Source of the DNA: Acidobacteriota bacterium | GTDB taxonomy: Bacteria > Acidobacteriota > Thermoanaerobaculia > Multivoradales > Multivoraceae | Assembly: GCA_028875725.1 (NCBI GenBank) | Contig: JAPPCR010000015.1 | Location: 558,001-622,000, forward strand | Direction of reading: 5' to 3' | Length of the DNA stretch: 64,000 bases | Part shown: positions 16,415-24,043 of the stretch, piece after piece | How positions within the stretch are numbered: the stretch's first letter is position 1 | How the letters are laid out: the number at the start of each line of letters is the position of its first letter | Made by a program: the position numbers and the translations under genes | The notes under the pieces: generated by a model | The model's input: only the letters and a program-made list of their open reading frames with translations | Told to the model about the DNA's origin: nothing | Databases searched by the model: none

Positions 16415-17692
16415 GTGCCATCCCTGCACCCGATGACGGGTGCAGGGAGTGGGTCGCGGTTAGCGCGGAACGCGCCAACCGGGATCGGGGCGCCGTCTCT
16501 TCTGACGGCACTCAGCTGGTGCGTCTTTCTGACCGCCTGCGGGCCCAGCGTGTCCCACGATCCGGGACCCGTCGAGGGCAAGGCTGTGGAGATGCCCTAT
16601 ACGGGGATCTTCAGCGTCGTCGAACGGCACGGCTATCGCGTTGTCGACATCGAGGCATCCATCGTCACCTGGGGCGGAACGGCGGGCGGGCCACCGCAGC
16701 GGGCCCGCCTCGTGCTGGTTCCGCGGGACATAGAGCCGCCAACCCTGTCGGGAGATCTAGCCGGGGCCTCGCTGATCCGAACGCCCGTCGAACGGATCGC
16801 CGTCAACGATCACCCTCATGAGGCCATGCTGCGCGTACTCGGGGTCGAGGACCGGATCGTCGCCGTAGGCGGGAGTACCAGTTACGACGATGACCTGCGC
16901 CGCAAGGCCCGGTCGGGTCAGATCCAGCAGATCGGCTATGGCTGGCACATGCCGCCAACGCTCGACGCCCTGGTGGCGGTGCGGCCGGACGTGCTGATCG
17001 CACGCATGGCCGATCTCACGCACACCCGGCACATGGAGCGCGTCGAATCGCTTGGCGTTCCGGTCGTGCCGACCTTCATCGATGCTGAGCCGCACTACAT
17101 GGGCCGCGTCGATTGGGTCCGTCTGATGGGTCTGCTGACCGGGAAGGAGGCTGAAGCCGACGCTTTCGTCCAGATGGTCGCGCAGGAGGTCGACCGTCTG
17201 AAGTCCCTCGCTGACGGGCAACCGCGGCGATCGATTCTCTGGGCCTGGTACCGGAGCGCGGGCAATCGCTGGGCGGTCACGCAGCGGAACTCCGATGCAG
17301 CGCTCCTTCGCGACGCCAACGCGGAGCTCGTGATGGGCGCCGAGGACGATCCGGAGCTCGACACCTTCTCCGATCTCTCGACCGAGCGGCTCCTGCGGGA
17401 CGCCACGGACGCCGATTGCTGGATGATCCGGGACCCCCTGTCCCCGAGGTTCGACGACCACGCCGTGCTCGCGCGCTTCAAGGCGTACCGGGAGGGCTGC
17501 GTCTTCTGGGAGCCGGGCAAACGCCATCCGACCGCCGACTCGTGGGAAGTATGGGAGATGGGGGATATCCGGCCGGACTGGCGCCTGGGGGACGTCATCA
17601 AGATGCTGCACCCGGAACTTCGGGACGGCGATTGGCGGTACCTCGCCCTGGAGACCTGGGAGGCAGGCCATGGCGGCGCGAGTCAGCACTAG
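16415..17692 (+). CDS. ABC importer substrate-binding lipoprotein (BtuF/FepB-like fold)
   Basis: A periplasmic binding protein of about 425 residues. The hydrophobic segment SLLTALSWCVFLTAC ends in a clear lipobox (L-T-A-C), so it is lipid-anchored. The body has the helical-backbone binding-protein landmarks: ERIAVNDHPHEAMLRVLGVEDRIVAVGG, LDALVAVRPDVLIA, ESLGVPVVPTFI and WVRLMGLLTGKEAEADAFV. This fold serves importers for cobalamin, siderophores, haem and some metal chelates. The N-terminus is uncertain: GTG 16415 and ATG 16433 are both in frame, neither has a good ribosome-binding site, and a perfect hairpin covers the region. The gene is followed with a 23-base overlap by the permease. The ligand cannot be read from sequence; the flanking His-rich receptors suggest a metal or metal complex. 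Confidence 0.8.
   Translation: MPSLHPMTGAGSGSRLARNAPTGIGAPSLLTALSWCVFLTACGPSVSHDPGPVEGKAVEMPYTGIFSVVERHGYRVVDIEASIVTWGGTAGGPPQRARLVLVPRDIEPPTLSGDLAGASLIRTPVERIAVNDHPHEAMLRVLGVEDRIVAVGGSTSYDDDLRRKARSGQIQQIGYGWHMPPTLDALVAVRPDVLIARMADLTHTRHMERVESLGVPVVPTFIDAEPHYMGRVDWVRLMGLLTGKEAEADAFVQMVAQEVDRLKSLADGQPRRSILWAWYRSAGNRWAVTQRNSDAALLRDANAELVMGAEDDPELDTFSDLSTERLLRDATDADCWMIRDPLSPRFDDHAVLARFKAYREGCVFWEPGKRHPTADSWEVWEMGDIRPDWRLGDVIKMLHPELRDGDWRYLALETWEAGHGGASQH
16422..16447. promoter_or_regulatory. Perfect 11-bp inverted repeat at the start of the binding-protein gene
   Basis: CCCTGCACCCG (16422-16432) and CGGGTGCAGGG (16437-16447) form a perfect stem with the 4-base loop ATGA, 38 bases after the receptor A stop. 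No T-run follows. The only ATG candidate for the downstream gene is the one inside the loop (16433), so the element could be a repressor operator, a processing hairpin, or a hairpin controlling translation of the importer. Confidence 0.55.
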
Positions 17693-18701
17693 CGGCGCCG
17701 CCCTCCTCGGGTCGCTCGCCGCCCTCTCGCTGCTGACCCTGACCTACGGGCAGATCGCGCTGCCACTGGCCGACACGGTCGGCGCGTTGACCGGGACGCA
17801 GTCGAGCGATCTGGCCCGCCAGATCGTCCTCGAGATCCGCCTCCCACGGGTAGCCGCCGCGATCATCGCCGGCGCTGCGCTCGGCATGGCTGGAGTGCTC
17901 ATGCAGGCGCTCTTCCGCAACCCCGTTGCCGACGCATGGTCCCTCGGCCTGCTGGCGGGAGGCCAGCTCGGGGTCGCGCTCACGGTGACCGCGGCGGCCT
18001 TCGCGGGTCCCGCGGCCGTGTCCTTCCTGACCTTCTTCGAGGGCCCCAGCATCACGCTCGCGGCCGCCGCGGGCGTCGCGGTCGCGGCGCTCGCCATGCT
18101 CGCGCTCGGGCGCCGCGTCGGCGCCATCACGCTGCTCGTGATCGGCCTGATGCTCGGGTTCACCTCCCAGGGCCTCACGAGCGTGCTTCTTCATTTCGCC
18201 GCCCGCGCGGGCGGCCGGGTCTATGGCGGATGGCGCGATGCGAGCTTCGCCGGCGTCGCCCCTTCGGCGCTGGCGTGGCTCTCGCTGCCGATCCTCGTCG
18301 GCGCCTGCGTCGCCGTCGCGACGGCCAAGCCCCTCAGTTCGCTGCTTCTGGGCGAGACCTACGCGCGCAGCCTCGGCGTCAAGGTGACGGCGCTCCGACA
18401 TGCCGTCCTTGCGGCAGCCGTGCTCCTGGTGGCGCCCGTCGTGGCCTTCTGCGGCCCGGTGAGCTTCGTCGGTCTCATCGCGCCGCACTTCGCGCGGGCG
18501 CTGGCCGGAACGGCGCGGATTCTCCCGCTCCTGCCGCTTGCCGCCCTGGGCGGTGCACTGCTTGCCCTTGCCGGAGACGCCATCGTCCATGCACCGTGGG
18601 AGCAGCACTTCCTGCATCTGAACGCGATCCTCGCAATCATCGGCGCACCGGTCGTGGTTCTCATCCTCATCTTCTCGCCGGCCGTGAGGCAGTGGCGCTG
18701 A
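17670..18701 (+). CDS. FecCD-family ABC permease
   Basis: A 343-residue integral membrane permease with about ten hydrophobic segments. The family landmarks are EIRLPRVAAAIIAGAALGMAG (the EIRLPR segment at the end of the first long loop), MQALFRNPVADAWSLGLLAGG, the coupling-helix region with LLLGETYARSLGVKV, and GPVSFVGLIAPHFARAL. FecCD permeases work as dimers with BtuF/FepB-type binding proteins to import cobalamin, haem, siderophores or metal chelates. The ATG lies inside the end of the binding-protein gene with GGAGG in front, and its stop overlaps the ATPase start (TGATG), so the three genes are coupled. Confidence 0.9.
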   Translation: MAARVSTSGAALLGSLAALSLLTLTYGQIALPLADTVGALTGTQSSDLARQIVLEIRLPRVAAAIIAGAALGMAGVLMQALFRNPVADAWSLGLLAGGQLGVALTVTAAAFAGPAAVSFLTFFEGPSITLAAAAGVAVAALAMLALGRRVGAITLLVIGLMLGFTSQGLTSVLLHFAARAGGRVYGGWRDASFAGVAPSALAWLSLPILVGACVAVATAKPLSSLLLGETYARSLGVKVTALRHAVLAAAVLLVAPVVAFCGPVSFVGLIAPHFARALAGTARILPLLPLAALGGALLALAGDAIVHAPWEQHFLHLNAILAIIGAPVVVLILIFSPAVRQWR

Positions 18702-19486
18702 TGCTGGATCTGCGATCCCTCGCCGTGGGCTATCGGAACACGCGGGGAGTCGTCCTGTCCGGCATCGACCTGGGGGCGGCGCCTGGCGACTTCATCTGCA
18801 TCCTCGGCCGCAACGGGTCCGGCAAGTCGACCCTGATGCGCACGATCGCTGCGCTGCAGACGTCGCTCGACGGCGCCGTGCTCCTCGACGGCGAAGACGT
18901 CGCCTCCATGCGTCCGGCGACCCGCGCGCGCCGGATCGCCGTCGTGCTGACGGAGCGGCAGTTCAATCCGGGCCTCCGTGTCGAGGACGTCATCGCGCTT
19001 GCCCGGCAGCCCTTCACGGGCTGGCAAGGTGGGCAGGCGAACAGCGACCGGGCGGCAATCGCCGACGCCGTCGCAGTGGCCGGCGTCGGGCCGTTCCTGC
19101 GCCGCTACTTCAGCGATATCAGCGACGGCGAGCGCCAGCGCGTGATGATCGCGCGGGCGCTCGCACAAACCCCGCGCCTCATGGTCCTCGACGAGATCAC
19201 GGCCTTCCTCGACCTTCCGAGCCGAGTGGAGATCATGGCCCTCCTGCGCTTCCAGGCGAAGCAGAAGCGGCAGGTCGTCCTCCTCTCGAGCCACGACCTC
19301 GACCTGTCGCTTCAGCTAGCCGACAGCGTCTGGCTGCTCGACGGCGCTGGCGGCTTCTCGGTCGGTACGCCGGAGGAGCTGAGCCAGAGCGGCGACGTCG
19401 GCCAGGCCTTCGACACCGAAGCGATCCGGTTCTCGCCCTCGCAAGGGCGGTTCGAGATCAGGGCGTCCGCATCCGCGAATACGTGA
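18701..19486 (+). CDS. ABC importer ATPase (FecE/BtuD-like)
   Basis: A 261-residue nucleotide-binding subunit. Walker A GRNGSGKST follows a hydrophobic strand, the Q-loop is represented by LTERQFNPG, the signature is ISDGERQRV (the SDGE variant of LSGGQ), Walker B is LMVLDEITAFLD and the switch His is in LLSSHDLD. Ile replaces the usual Pro after Asp-Glu. It powers import through the FecCD permease. The stop overlaps the permease-operon continuation: the next small gene begins 15 bases later at a GTG, so the second receptor cassette may be read from the same transcript. Confidence 0.92.
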   Translation: MLDLRSLAVGYRNTRGVVLSGIDLGAAPGDFICILGRNGSGKSTLMRTIAALQTSLDGAVLLDGEDVASMRPATRARRIAVVLTERQFNPGLRVEDVIALARQPFTGWQGGQANSDRAAIADAVAVAGVGPFLRRYFSDISDGERQRVMIARALAQTPRLMVLDEITAFLDLPSRVEIMALLRFQAKQKRQVVLLSSHDLDLSLQLADSVWLLDGAGGFSVGTPEELSQSGDVGQAFDTEAIRFSPSQGRFEIRASASANT

Positions 19487-19500
19487 TAAAAGGCCCTCCC

Positions 19501-19875
19501 GTGCCGCACCGGTCCCACTCGCCGCTCGTCATCGTCAACGCCCTCGCGCTGACGATCGCCACGTTGCTCACCGCCTCGGGCGTGGTCTGCTACCTCCACG
19601 ACGCACCGGCAGCGAGCAACGCCTGGAGTACGCTCGACCGCGAAGCCGAGGCCACCGGGGCCACGAACGGCGCCCGCCTCGGCAACGCCGCCGCGCCGCA
19701 CGAACACTCCTGCGTCGCCTGCAGGACCGCAAGCTCCAAGCCCGACGAGGTCGGCAGAAGCTCCGTGGCGAGGCCGCTCGACCTCGCCACGGCCGTGGCA
19801 AGGCCCGAGAACGACGGCAGCGCCAGGCGTAGCGAGTCCAGGCCGCAGGCCGCTCGCGGTCCGCCCGCAGGCTGA
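19501..19875 (+). CDS. Small exported Cys/His protein (copy B)
   Basis: A 124-residue paralogue of the protein at 13223-13597. Shared features are the N-terminal hydrophobic stretch (VIVNALALTIATLLTAS), DREAEATGATNGARLGNAAAPHEHSCVACR with the same H-x-H-S-C-x-x-C site, and the RGPPAG end. An additional in-frame GTG at 19483 overlaps the ATPase stop, but the GTG at 19501 gives exactly the same length as the paralogue and has AAGG upstream, so it is preferred. The gene follows the ATPase closely and precedes the second leader and receptor. Function is unknown; a periplasmic or membrane-anchored metallochaperone or sensor is one possibility. Confidence 0.65.
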   Translation: MPHRSHSPLVIVNALALTIATLLTASGVVCYLHDAPAASNAWSTLDREAEATGATNGARLGNAAAPHEHSCVACRTASSKPDEVGRSSVARPLDLATAVARPENDGSARRSESRPQAARGPPAG

Positions 19876-20113
19876 GTGACAGCGACTCCGACCCACGCTG
19901 AGCGCGAAGCGTCGGAGCCGCCAGGAAGCAAACCAGGCGTCACTCGCCCCACGTCGGAGCGATGGCGGCGACGCCATCGCGGTCAGCCGTAGTTGATCGC
20001 AGGGAATCGCGGCATCGCGCGGCCGACAACTTCGGTGCGCTGCCGCCGCCGATTCCGCAGCCAGCGCCGGAACACCCTTCGACTCGGACTGAACTACCCA
20101 GGAACTCCAAACC
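19876..20113 (+). promoter_or_regulatory. Conserved leader of TonB receptor B
   Basis: This 238-base stretch carries the same four blocks as 13598-13810: 19886-19917 (hairpin CTCCGAC/GTCGGAG), 19979-19998, 20045-20068 and 20077-20107 with the AGGA ribosome-binding site 8 nt before the ATG. Blocks 1 and 2 are 26 bases further apart than in copy A. No known riboswitch is recognised by eye. Confidence 0.6.
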
Positions 20114-22708
20114 ATGCCCGCTACCTACAACAAGTACTCGAACTCCCATTCGCAACGCCGTCCCCGCTGGCGCCAGGCAATCACAGGCGCCACTCTTTTC
20201 GCCCTTGCCCTCCTTCTGAGTCCGCCCGCAGCCGATGGCCAGGCGACGGGATCCGTCGCCGGAACGGTCAGCAGCTCCGGCGACGCCGGCCTCTCGCTGG
20301 CCGTCGCCCGACTCGATGAGCTGTCCCTAAGCGCCCCGGTGGCGGCGGACGGGACGTTTCGTTTCGACGCCGTGGCTCCCGGCACTTATCTCCTGGTCGT
20401 CGACATCCCGTCGGTCGGCCGGACCAGCCAGTCGATCACCGTGGAGGCCGACCGGGAGACGACCGTCGAGCTGGAACACGATCACGTCACCCACTTCGAC
20501 GAGATCGTCGTGACCGCCTCCGGCGATCTCCGGAACGAGTCCGAGCTGCCGAACGCGATCTCCGTGTTGGGCGGCGCCGATCTGCAACTGCGCACGGGGG
20601 CGACGCTGGGCGAGACCCTGGCGGGGGAACCGGGCCTGTCCTCGAGCGCGTTCGTGCCGGGAGCGGCGCGGCCGGTCATCCGCGGCCTGTCGAGCGCCCG
20701 TGTTCGGGTGCTCAACGGCGGCATGGGAACCGGCGACGTTTCCGTGGAAAGCGCCGATCACGCGATCACGTCCGACCCGCTCCTGGCCGATCAGATCGAA
20801 GTGCTGAGAGGTCCGGCCACGCTCCGCTACGGCTCGGGCGCCATCGGCGGCGCCGTGAACGTCGTCGACGGTCGCATTCCAACAAACCGGGCGGCAAAGA
20901 CCTTCGGCGGCAAGATCGACCTGATCGGGGGTTCGGCGACCGGCGAGAGGACGGGCGCGCTCCAGCTCAATGGCGGCGGCGGCGAATGGGCCTGGCACAT
21001 CGGGGCCGTCAGCCGGACGGCCGATCCGTACGAGATCCCGGGCTACGCCCGCCTCGAGGAGGACCACGACGACCACGACGAGCATGACGAGCACGAGGAC
21101 GAGGACCACCAGGACCACGAGGACCACGACGAGCACGACGAACACGACGAACACGACGAACACGACGAACACGACGAACACGACGAACACGAAGAGGAGA
21201 ACTCCTTCGGCATCGTCCCGAACACCGACCTGAGGACCGAGAGCGGCCGCTTCGGCGTCACCCGCTTCTTCGGCGACCGCGGTTTTCTGGGCGTCTCGTT
21301 CAGCGGTTTCAGCACCGACTACGGCATTCCTCCGGGCGCCCACAGCCATGCGCATCACGATCACGGCGAAGACGACCACGACGAGCACGAAGACGACCAC
21401 GACGACCACGAGGATGAGCACGACCACGAGGATGAGCACGACCACGAGGACGAGCACGATCACGAGGACGAGCACGACCACGAGGACGAGCACGACCACG
21501 AGGACGAGCACGGCCACGAGGACGAGCACGGCGAGGACGAGGAGAACATTCGCCTCGACATGAGGCAGCAGCGCATCGACCTCAGAAGCAGCGTCTACCT
21601 GCTCGCGTCCGCCTTCGAGAGGTTCGACGTGCAGATGTCCGGAACGGACTACGAGCACGTCGAGTTCGAAGCCGGCCACACCGGCGTCCTCTACACGAAC
21701 GAGCTGTTCGAGACCCGGGTCGAGATGTTCCAGCGCGAGCGGGGCGCCAGCCGGGGCAGCATCGGTGTGCAGCATGTGAACCGCGATCTCGCCGCAATCG
21801 GCGCCGAGGCCTTCATCCCCCCGACCCACTCGAACACCTGGGCAGCCTTCACCAACCAGGAGATCGAAAGGGGCTCGATCCGCTGGCAGTTCGGCGCCCG
21901 CTTCGAACAGGCCGAGCACAATCCGGCGAACGGACCAGCCTGGTCCGGCGACGGCGTTTCCGCGTCGGCCGGCCTGGTCTGGTCGGCCGGAGAGGCGTGG
22001 AACCTTGGCCTCTCAGCCTCCCGCTCAGTTCGTCTCCCCAGCCCGGGAGAACTGTTCTCGGACGGGGCTCACATACCCACCCGGACCTTCGACATCGGCG
22101 ATCCCGATCTCGACCAGGAGGTCGGCGCCGGTCTGGACCTCACTCTGCGCAAGGAGGAGGGAATCCTCCAGGGCAAGTTGACCTTCTTCCGGCAGGACTT
22201 CCAGGACTTCATCTACCACGCGTTCACCGGCGCGGAGATGGCTGGATTCCCGGTCGTCCGCTACAGTCAGGCCGACGCGATGATGACCGGCGCCGAGCTC
22301 CACGCGCGGATCGAGCTTGCGGAGTGGAACGGGCATGACCTTCACATGGAGATCCTGGGCGACACCGTCGACGCCGAGCTGGACGAAGGCGGAAACCTGC
22401 CGAGGATTCCGCCCATGAGTCTGGGCGCCGGCCTCCACTACCACGGCCACGACTGGCGGGCAGCGGTCGAGTGGCGCTGGGTCGACGACCAGAACGATGT
22501 TGCACAGCAGGAGACGCCGACCGACGGCTACACGATGCTGAACGCCCACGTCGGCCGGCGCTTCACGTTGAAGAACGAGATCGTCGACGTGCTCCTGCGG
22601 GGCCGCAACCTGACCGACGAGGAGGCGCGCGTGCATACGTCGCTCCTGAAGACCTTCGCGCCCTTGCCCGGGCGCGACGTCACGCTGTCGCTCCGCTACT
22701 GGTTCTAG
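20114..22708 (+). CDS. ZnuD-like TonB-dependent receptor with His/Asp-rich loops (B)
   Basis: An 864-residue receptor, clearly a paralogue of the one at 13811-16384. Signal peptide to PAADGQ, a regulatory-like beta domain, the box FDEIVVTASGD, plug motifs RPVIRGLSSARVRV and IEVLRGPATLRYGSGAIGGAVN, and a barrel ending LSLRYWF. His/Asp/Glu-only loops lie at about residues 315-362 and 411-477. They occupy the same positions as in copy A but are built from different repeat units, so the loops expanded separately. VHTSLLK and PLPGRDVTL again match ZnuD-type receptors. The next gene begins 9 bases after the stop. Two receptors with one importer may serve different metal forms or concentrations. Confidence 0.85.
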   Translation: MPATYNKYSNSHSQRRPRWRQAITGATLFALALLLSPPAADGQATGSVAGTVSSSGDAGLSLAVARLDELSLSAPVAADGTFRFDAVAPGTYLLVVDIPSVGRTSQSITVEADRETTVELEHDHVTHFDEIVVTASGDLRNESELPNAISVLGGADLQLRTGATLGETLAGEPGLSSSAFVPGAARPVIRGLSSARVRVLNGGMGTGDVSVESADHAITSDPLLADQIEVLRGPATLRYGSGAIGGAVNVVDGRIPTNRAAKTFGGKIDLIGGSATGERTGALQLNGGGGEWAWHIGAVSRTADPYEIPGYARLEEDHDDHDEHDEHEDEDHQDHEDHDEHDEHDEHDEHDEHDEHDEHEEENSFGIVPNTDLRTESGRFGVTRFFGDRGFLGVSFSGFSTDYGIPPGAHSHAHHDHGEDDHDEHEDDHDDHEDEHDHEDEHDHEDEHDHEDEHDHEDEHDHEDEHGHEDEHGEDEENIRLDMRQQRIDLRSSVYLLASAFERFDVQMSGTDYEHVEFEAGHTGVLYTNELFETRVEMFQRERGASRGSIGVQHVNRDLAAIGAEAFIPPTHSNTWAAFTNQEIERGSIRWQFGARFEQAEHNPANGPAWSGDGVSASAGLVWSAGEAWNLGLSASRSVRLPSPGELFSDGAHIPTRTFDIGDPDLDQEVGAGLDLTLRKEEGILQGKLTFFRQDFQDFIYHAFTGAEMAGFPVVRYSQADAMMTGAELHARIELAEWNGHDLHMEILGDTVDAELDEGGNLPRIPPMSLGAGLHYHGHDWRAAVEWRWVDDQNDVAQQETPTDGYTMLNAHVGRRFTLKNEIVDVLLRGRNLTDEEARVHTSLLKTFAPLPGRDVTLSLRYWF
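21125..21187 (+). repeat. 9-bp tandem repeat, 7 copies, in receptor B
   Basis: Seven copies of CACGACGAA (first copy CACGACGAG), coding His-Asp-Glu, in the first His-rich loop. In frame. Confidence 0.9.
21407..21532 (+). repeat. 18-bp tandem repeat, 7 copies, in receptor B
   Basis: Seven copies of CACGAGGACGAGCACGAC with few changes, coding His-Glu-Asp-Glu-His-Asp (the last two end in Gly). In frame, in the second His-rich loop. Confidence 0.9.
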
Positions 22709-22717
22709 GAGCTGCCG

Positions 22718-23992
22718 GTGCGCGTCAACAGTGCCCGTGACGGAGCCTGGCCGCGGTGGCCGGCGATCTTCGTTCTCGTCTTCCTGCTCGCGGTCACGAC
22801 GGCCAGCGCCCAGGTGCCCGCCGGGGTGCCGGAGGACGTGGGGTTGTCCGCGGAACGTCTCGAGCGAATCGGCGAGATGATCCAGCGCGCCATCGACGCG
22901 AAGCAGATCTCAGGCGCCGTCACCGTCGTCGCGCGGCGCGGCCGCGTCGCCCACTTCGAGGCGCGAGGCCTCATGGACATCGAGACGAACGCCCCGATGC
23001 GCAAGGACGCCATCTTCCCGATCGCCTCGATGACGAAGCCGGTAACCGCCGTCGCCATCCTGATCCTCGTCGAAGAGGGGAAGGTCCGTCTGTCGGATCC
23101 GGTGTCCCGCTTCATTCCGGAGTTCAAGAACACGAAGGTCGCGATGCCGCGATCGGACGCCGCAGGCGAGGAAGGCGACATCTACACGGTGCCGGCGAAG
23201 CGCGAGGTCACGGTGCACGACCTGATCACCCACACGTCGGGTCTGGGCAGCCGCGGCGCGGCACGCGAGGCGACGGCGCGCATCGCCCCTCGCGATCCGA
23301 CCGGCACGGTCGCGGACTGGGCGGCCGCGCTCGGAGCGGCCCCCCTCGACTTCCATCCGGGCACCCGCTGGAAGTACAGCGCGCTGGCGGGGATCGACAC
23401 GCTGGGGCGCATCGTCGAGGTCGCCTCGGGTCTGACGTTCGACGAGTTCCTGCGGCTGCGGGTCTTCGAGCCCCTGGGAATGAAGGACACCGCCTTCGAC
23501 GTGCCGGAGGACAAGAAGCAGCGCGTCGTGACGCTGTACATTCGCACCCCCGACGGCCTCGAACTCCGCCCGGCGCTGCCGGAGTGGCTGGCCACGACGA
23601 CGTTGCACGGGGGCGCCGGCGGTCTCTGGTCGACGGCCGAAGACTACCTGCAGTTCGCCCAGATGCTGGTCAACGGCGGGGAGCTGAACGGCACGCGGCT
23701 GCTGGGCTCCCGGACCGTCGAACTGATGGGGTCGAACCACGTCGGCGACCTGTACGAGAAGGCGAGGAGCCCCGGAATGGGGTTCGGACTGAGCGTGGAC
23801 GTCGTGCTCGACGGCGTCGCGGCCCGCGGTGACCACCGGTCCACCGGCAGCTTCGGCTGGGGTGGCGCGTTCGGCACCAGCTACTGGGTCGATCCGCAGG
23901 AGGACCTGGCCGCGGTTCTCATGGTGCAGACGCCGGGCGGTCCGCTCCGGGTCGACTTCCAGAACGCCATCATGCAGGCGATCGTCGACTGA
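22718..23992 (+). CDS. Exported beta-lactamase-family serine hydrolase
   Basis: A 424-residue exported protein of the class C beta-lactamase/esterase family. The signal peptide ends ASAQ; the catalytic Ser104-x-x-Lys107 is in PIASMTKPV. LITHTSGLGSRG is the usual following helix, the second motif is Y-S-A in WKYSALAG instead of the typical Y-x-N, and HGGAGGLWSTAEDY lies near the third motif. Such proteins are usually esterases or D-aminopeptidases rather than true beta-lactamases. GTG start with AGGAG 5 nt upstream, 9 bases after receptor B, so it may be co-transcribed, although its link to metal uptake is unclear. Confidence 0.85.
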   Translation: MRVNSARDGAWPRWPAIFVLVFLLAVTTASAQVPAGVPEDVGLSAERLERIGEMIQRAIDAKQISGAVTVVARRGRVAHFEARGLMDIETNAPMRKDAIFPIASMTKPVTAVAILILVEEGKVRLSDPVSRFIPEFKNTKVAMPRSDAAGEEGDIYTVPAKREVTVHDLITHTSGLGSRGAAREATARIAPRDPTGTVADWAAALGAAPLDFHPGTRWKYSALAGIDTLGRIVEVASGLTFDEFLRLRVFEPLGMKDTAFDVPEDKKQRVVTLYIRTPDGLELRPALPEWLATTTLHGGAGGLWSTAEDYLQFAQMLVNGGELNGTRLLGSRTVELMGSNHVGDLYEKARSPGMGFGLSVDVVLDGVAARGDHRSTGSFGWGGAFGTSYWVDPQEDLAAVLMVQTPGGPLRVDFQNAIMQAIVD

Positions 23993-24043
23993 CGCGAGCT
24001 GGTCGGCGCACATCGTGGGCCGGCCTTGGATAACCTGCTTCGG

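Noticed and set aside
13598..20113. Cobalamin riboswitch in the two receptor leaders
   Set aside because: The neighbouring BtuF/FecCD-like importer makes it tempting, but I cannot find the conserved B12-box or the expected core segments by eye. A covariance search would decide; I do not claim it.
15074..21532. Regularly spaced short repeats as a CRISPR array
   Set aside because: The units are contiguous, in frame and encode His/Asp/Glu loops; there are no unique spacers or cas genes.
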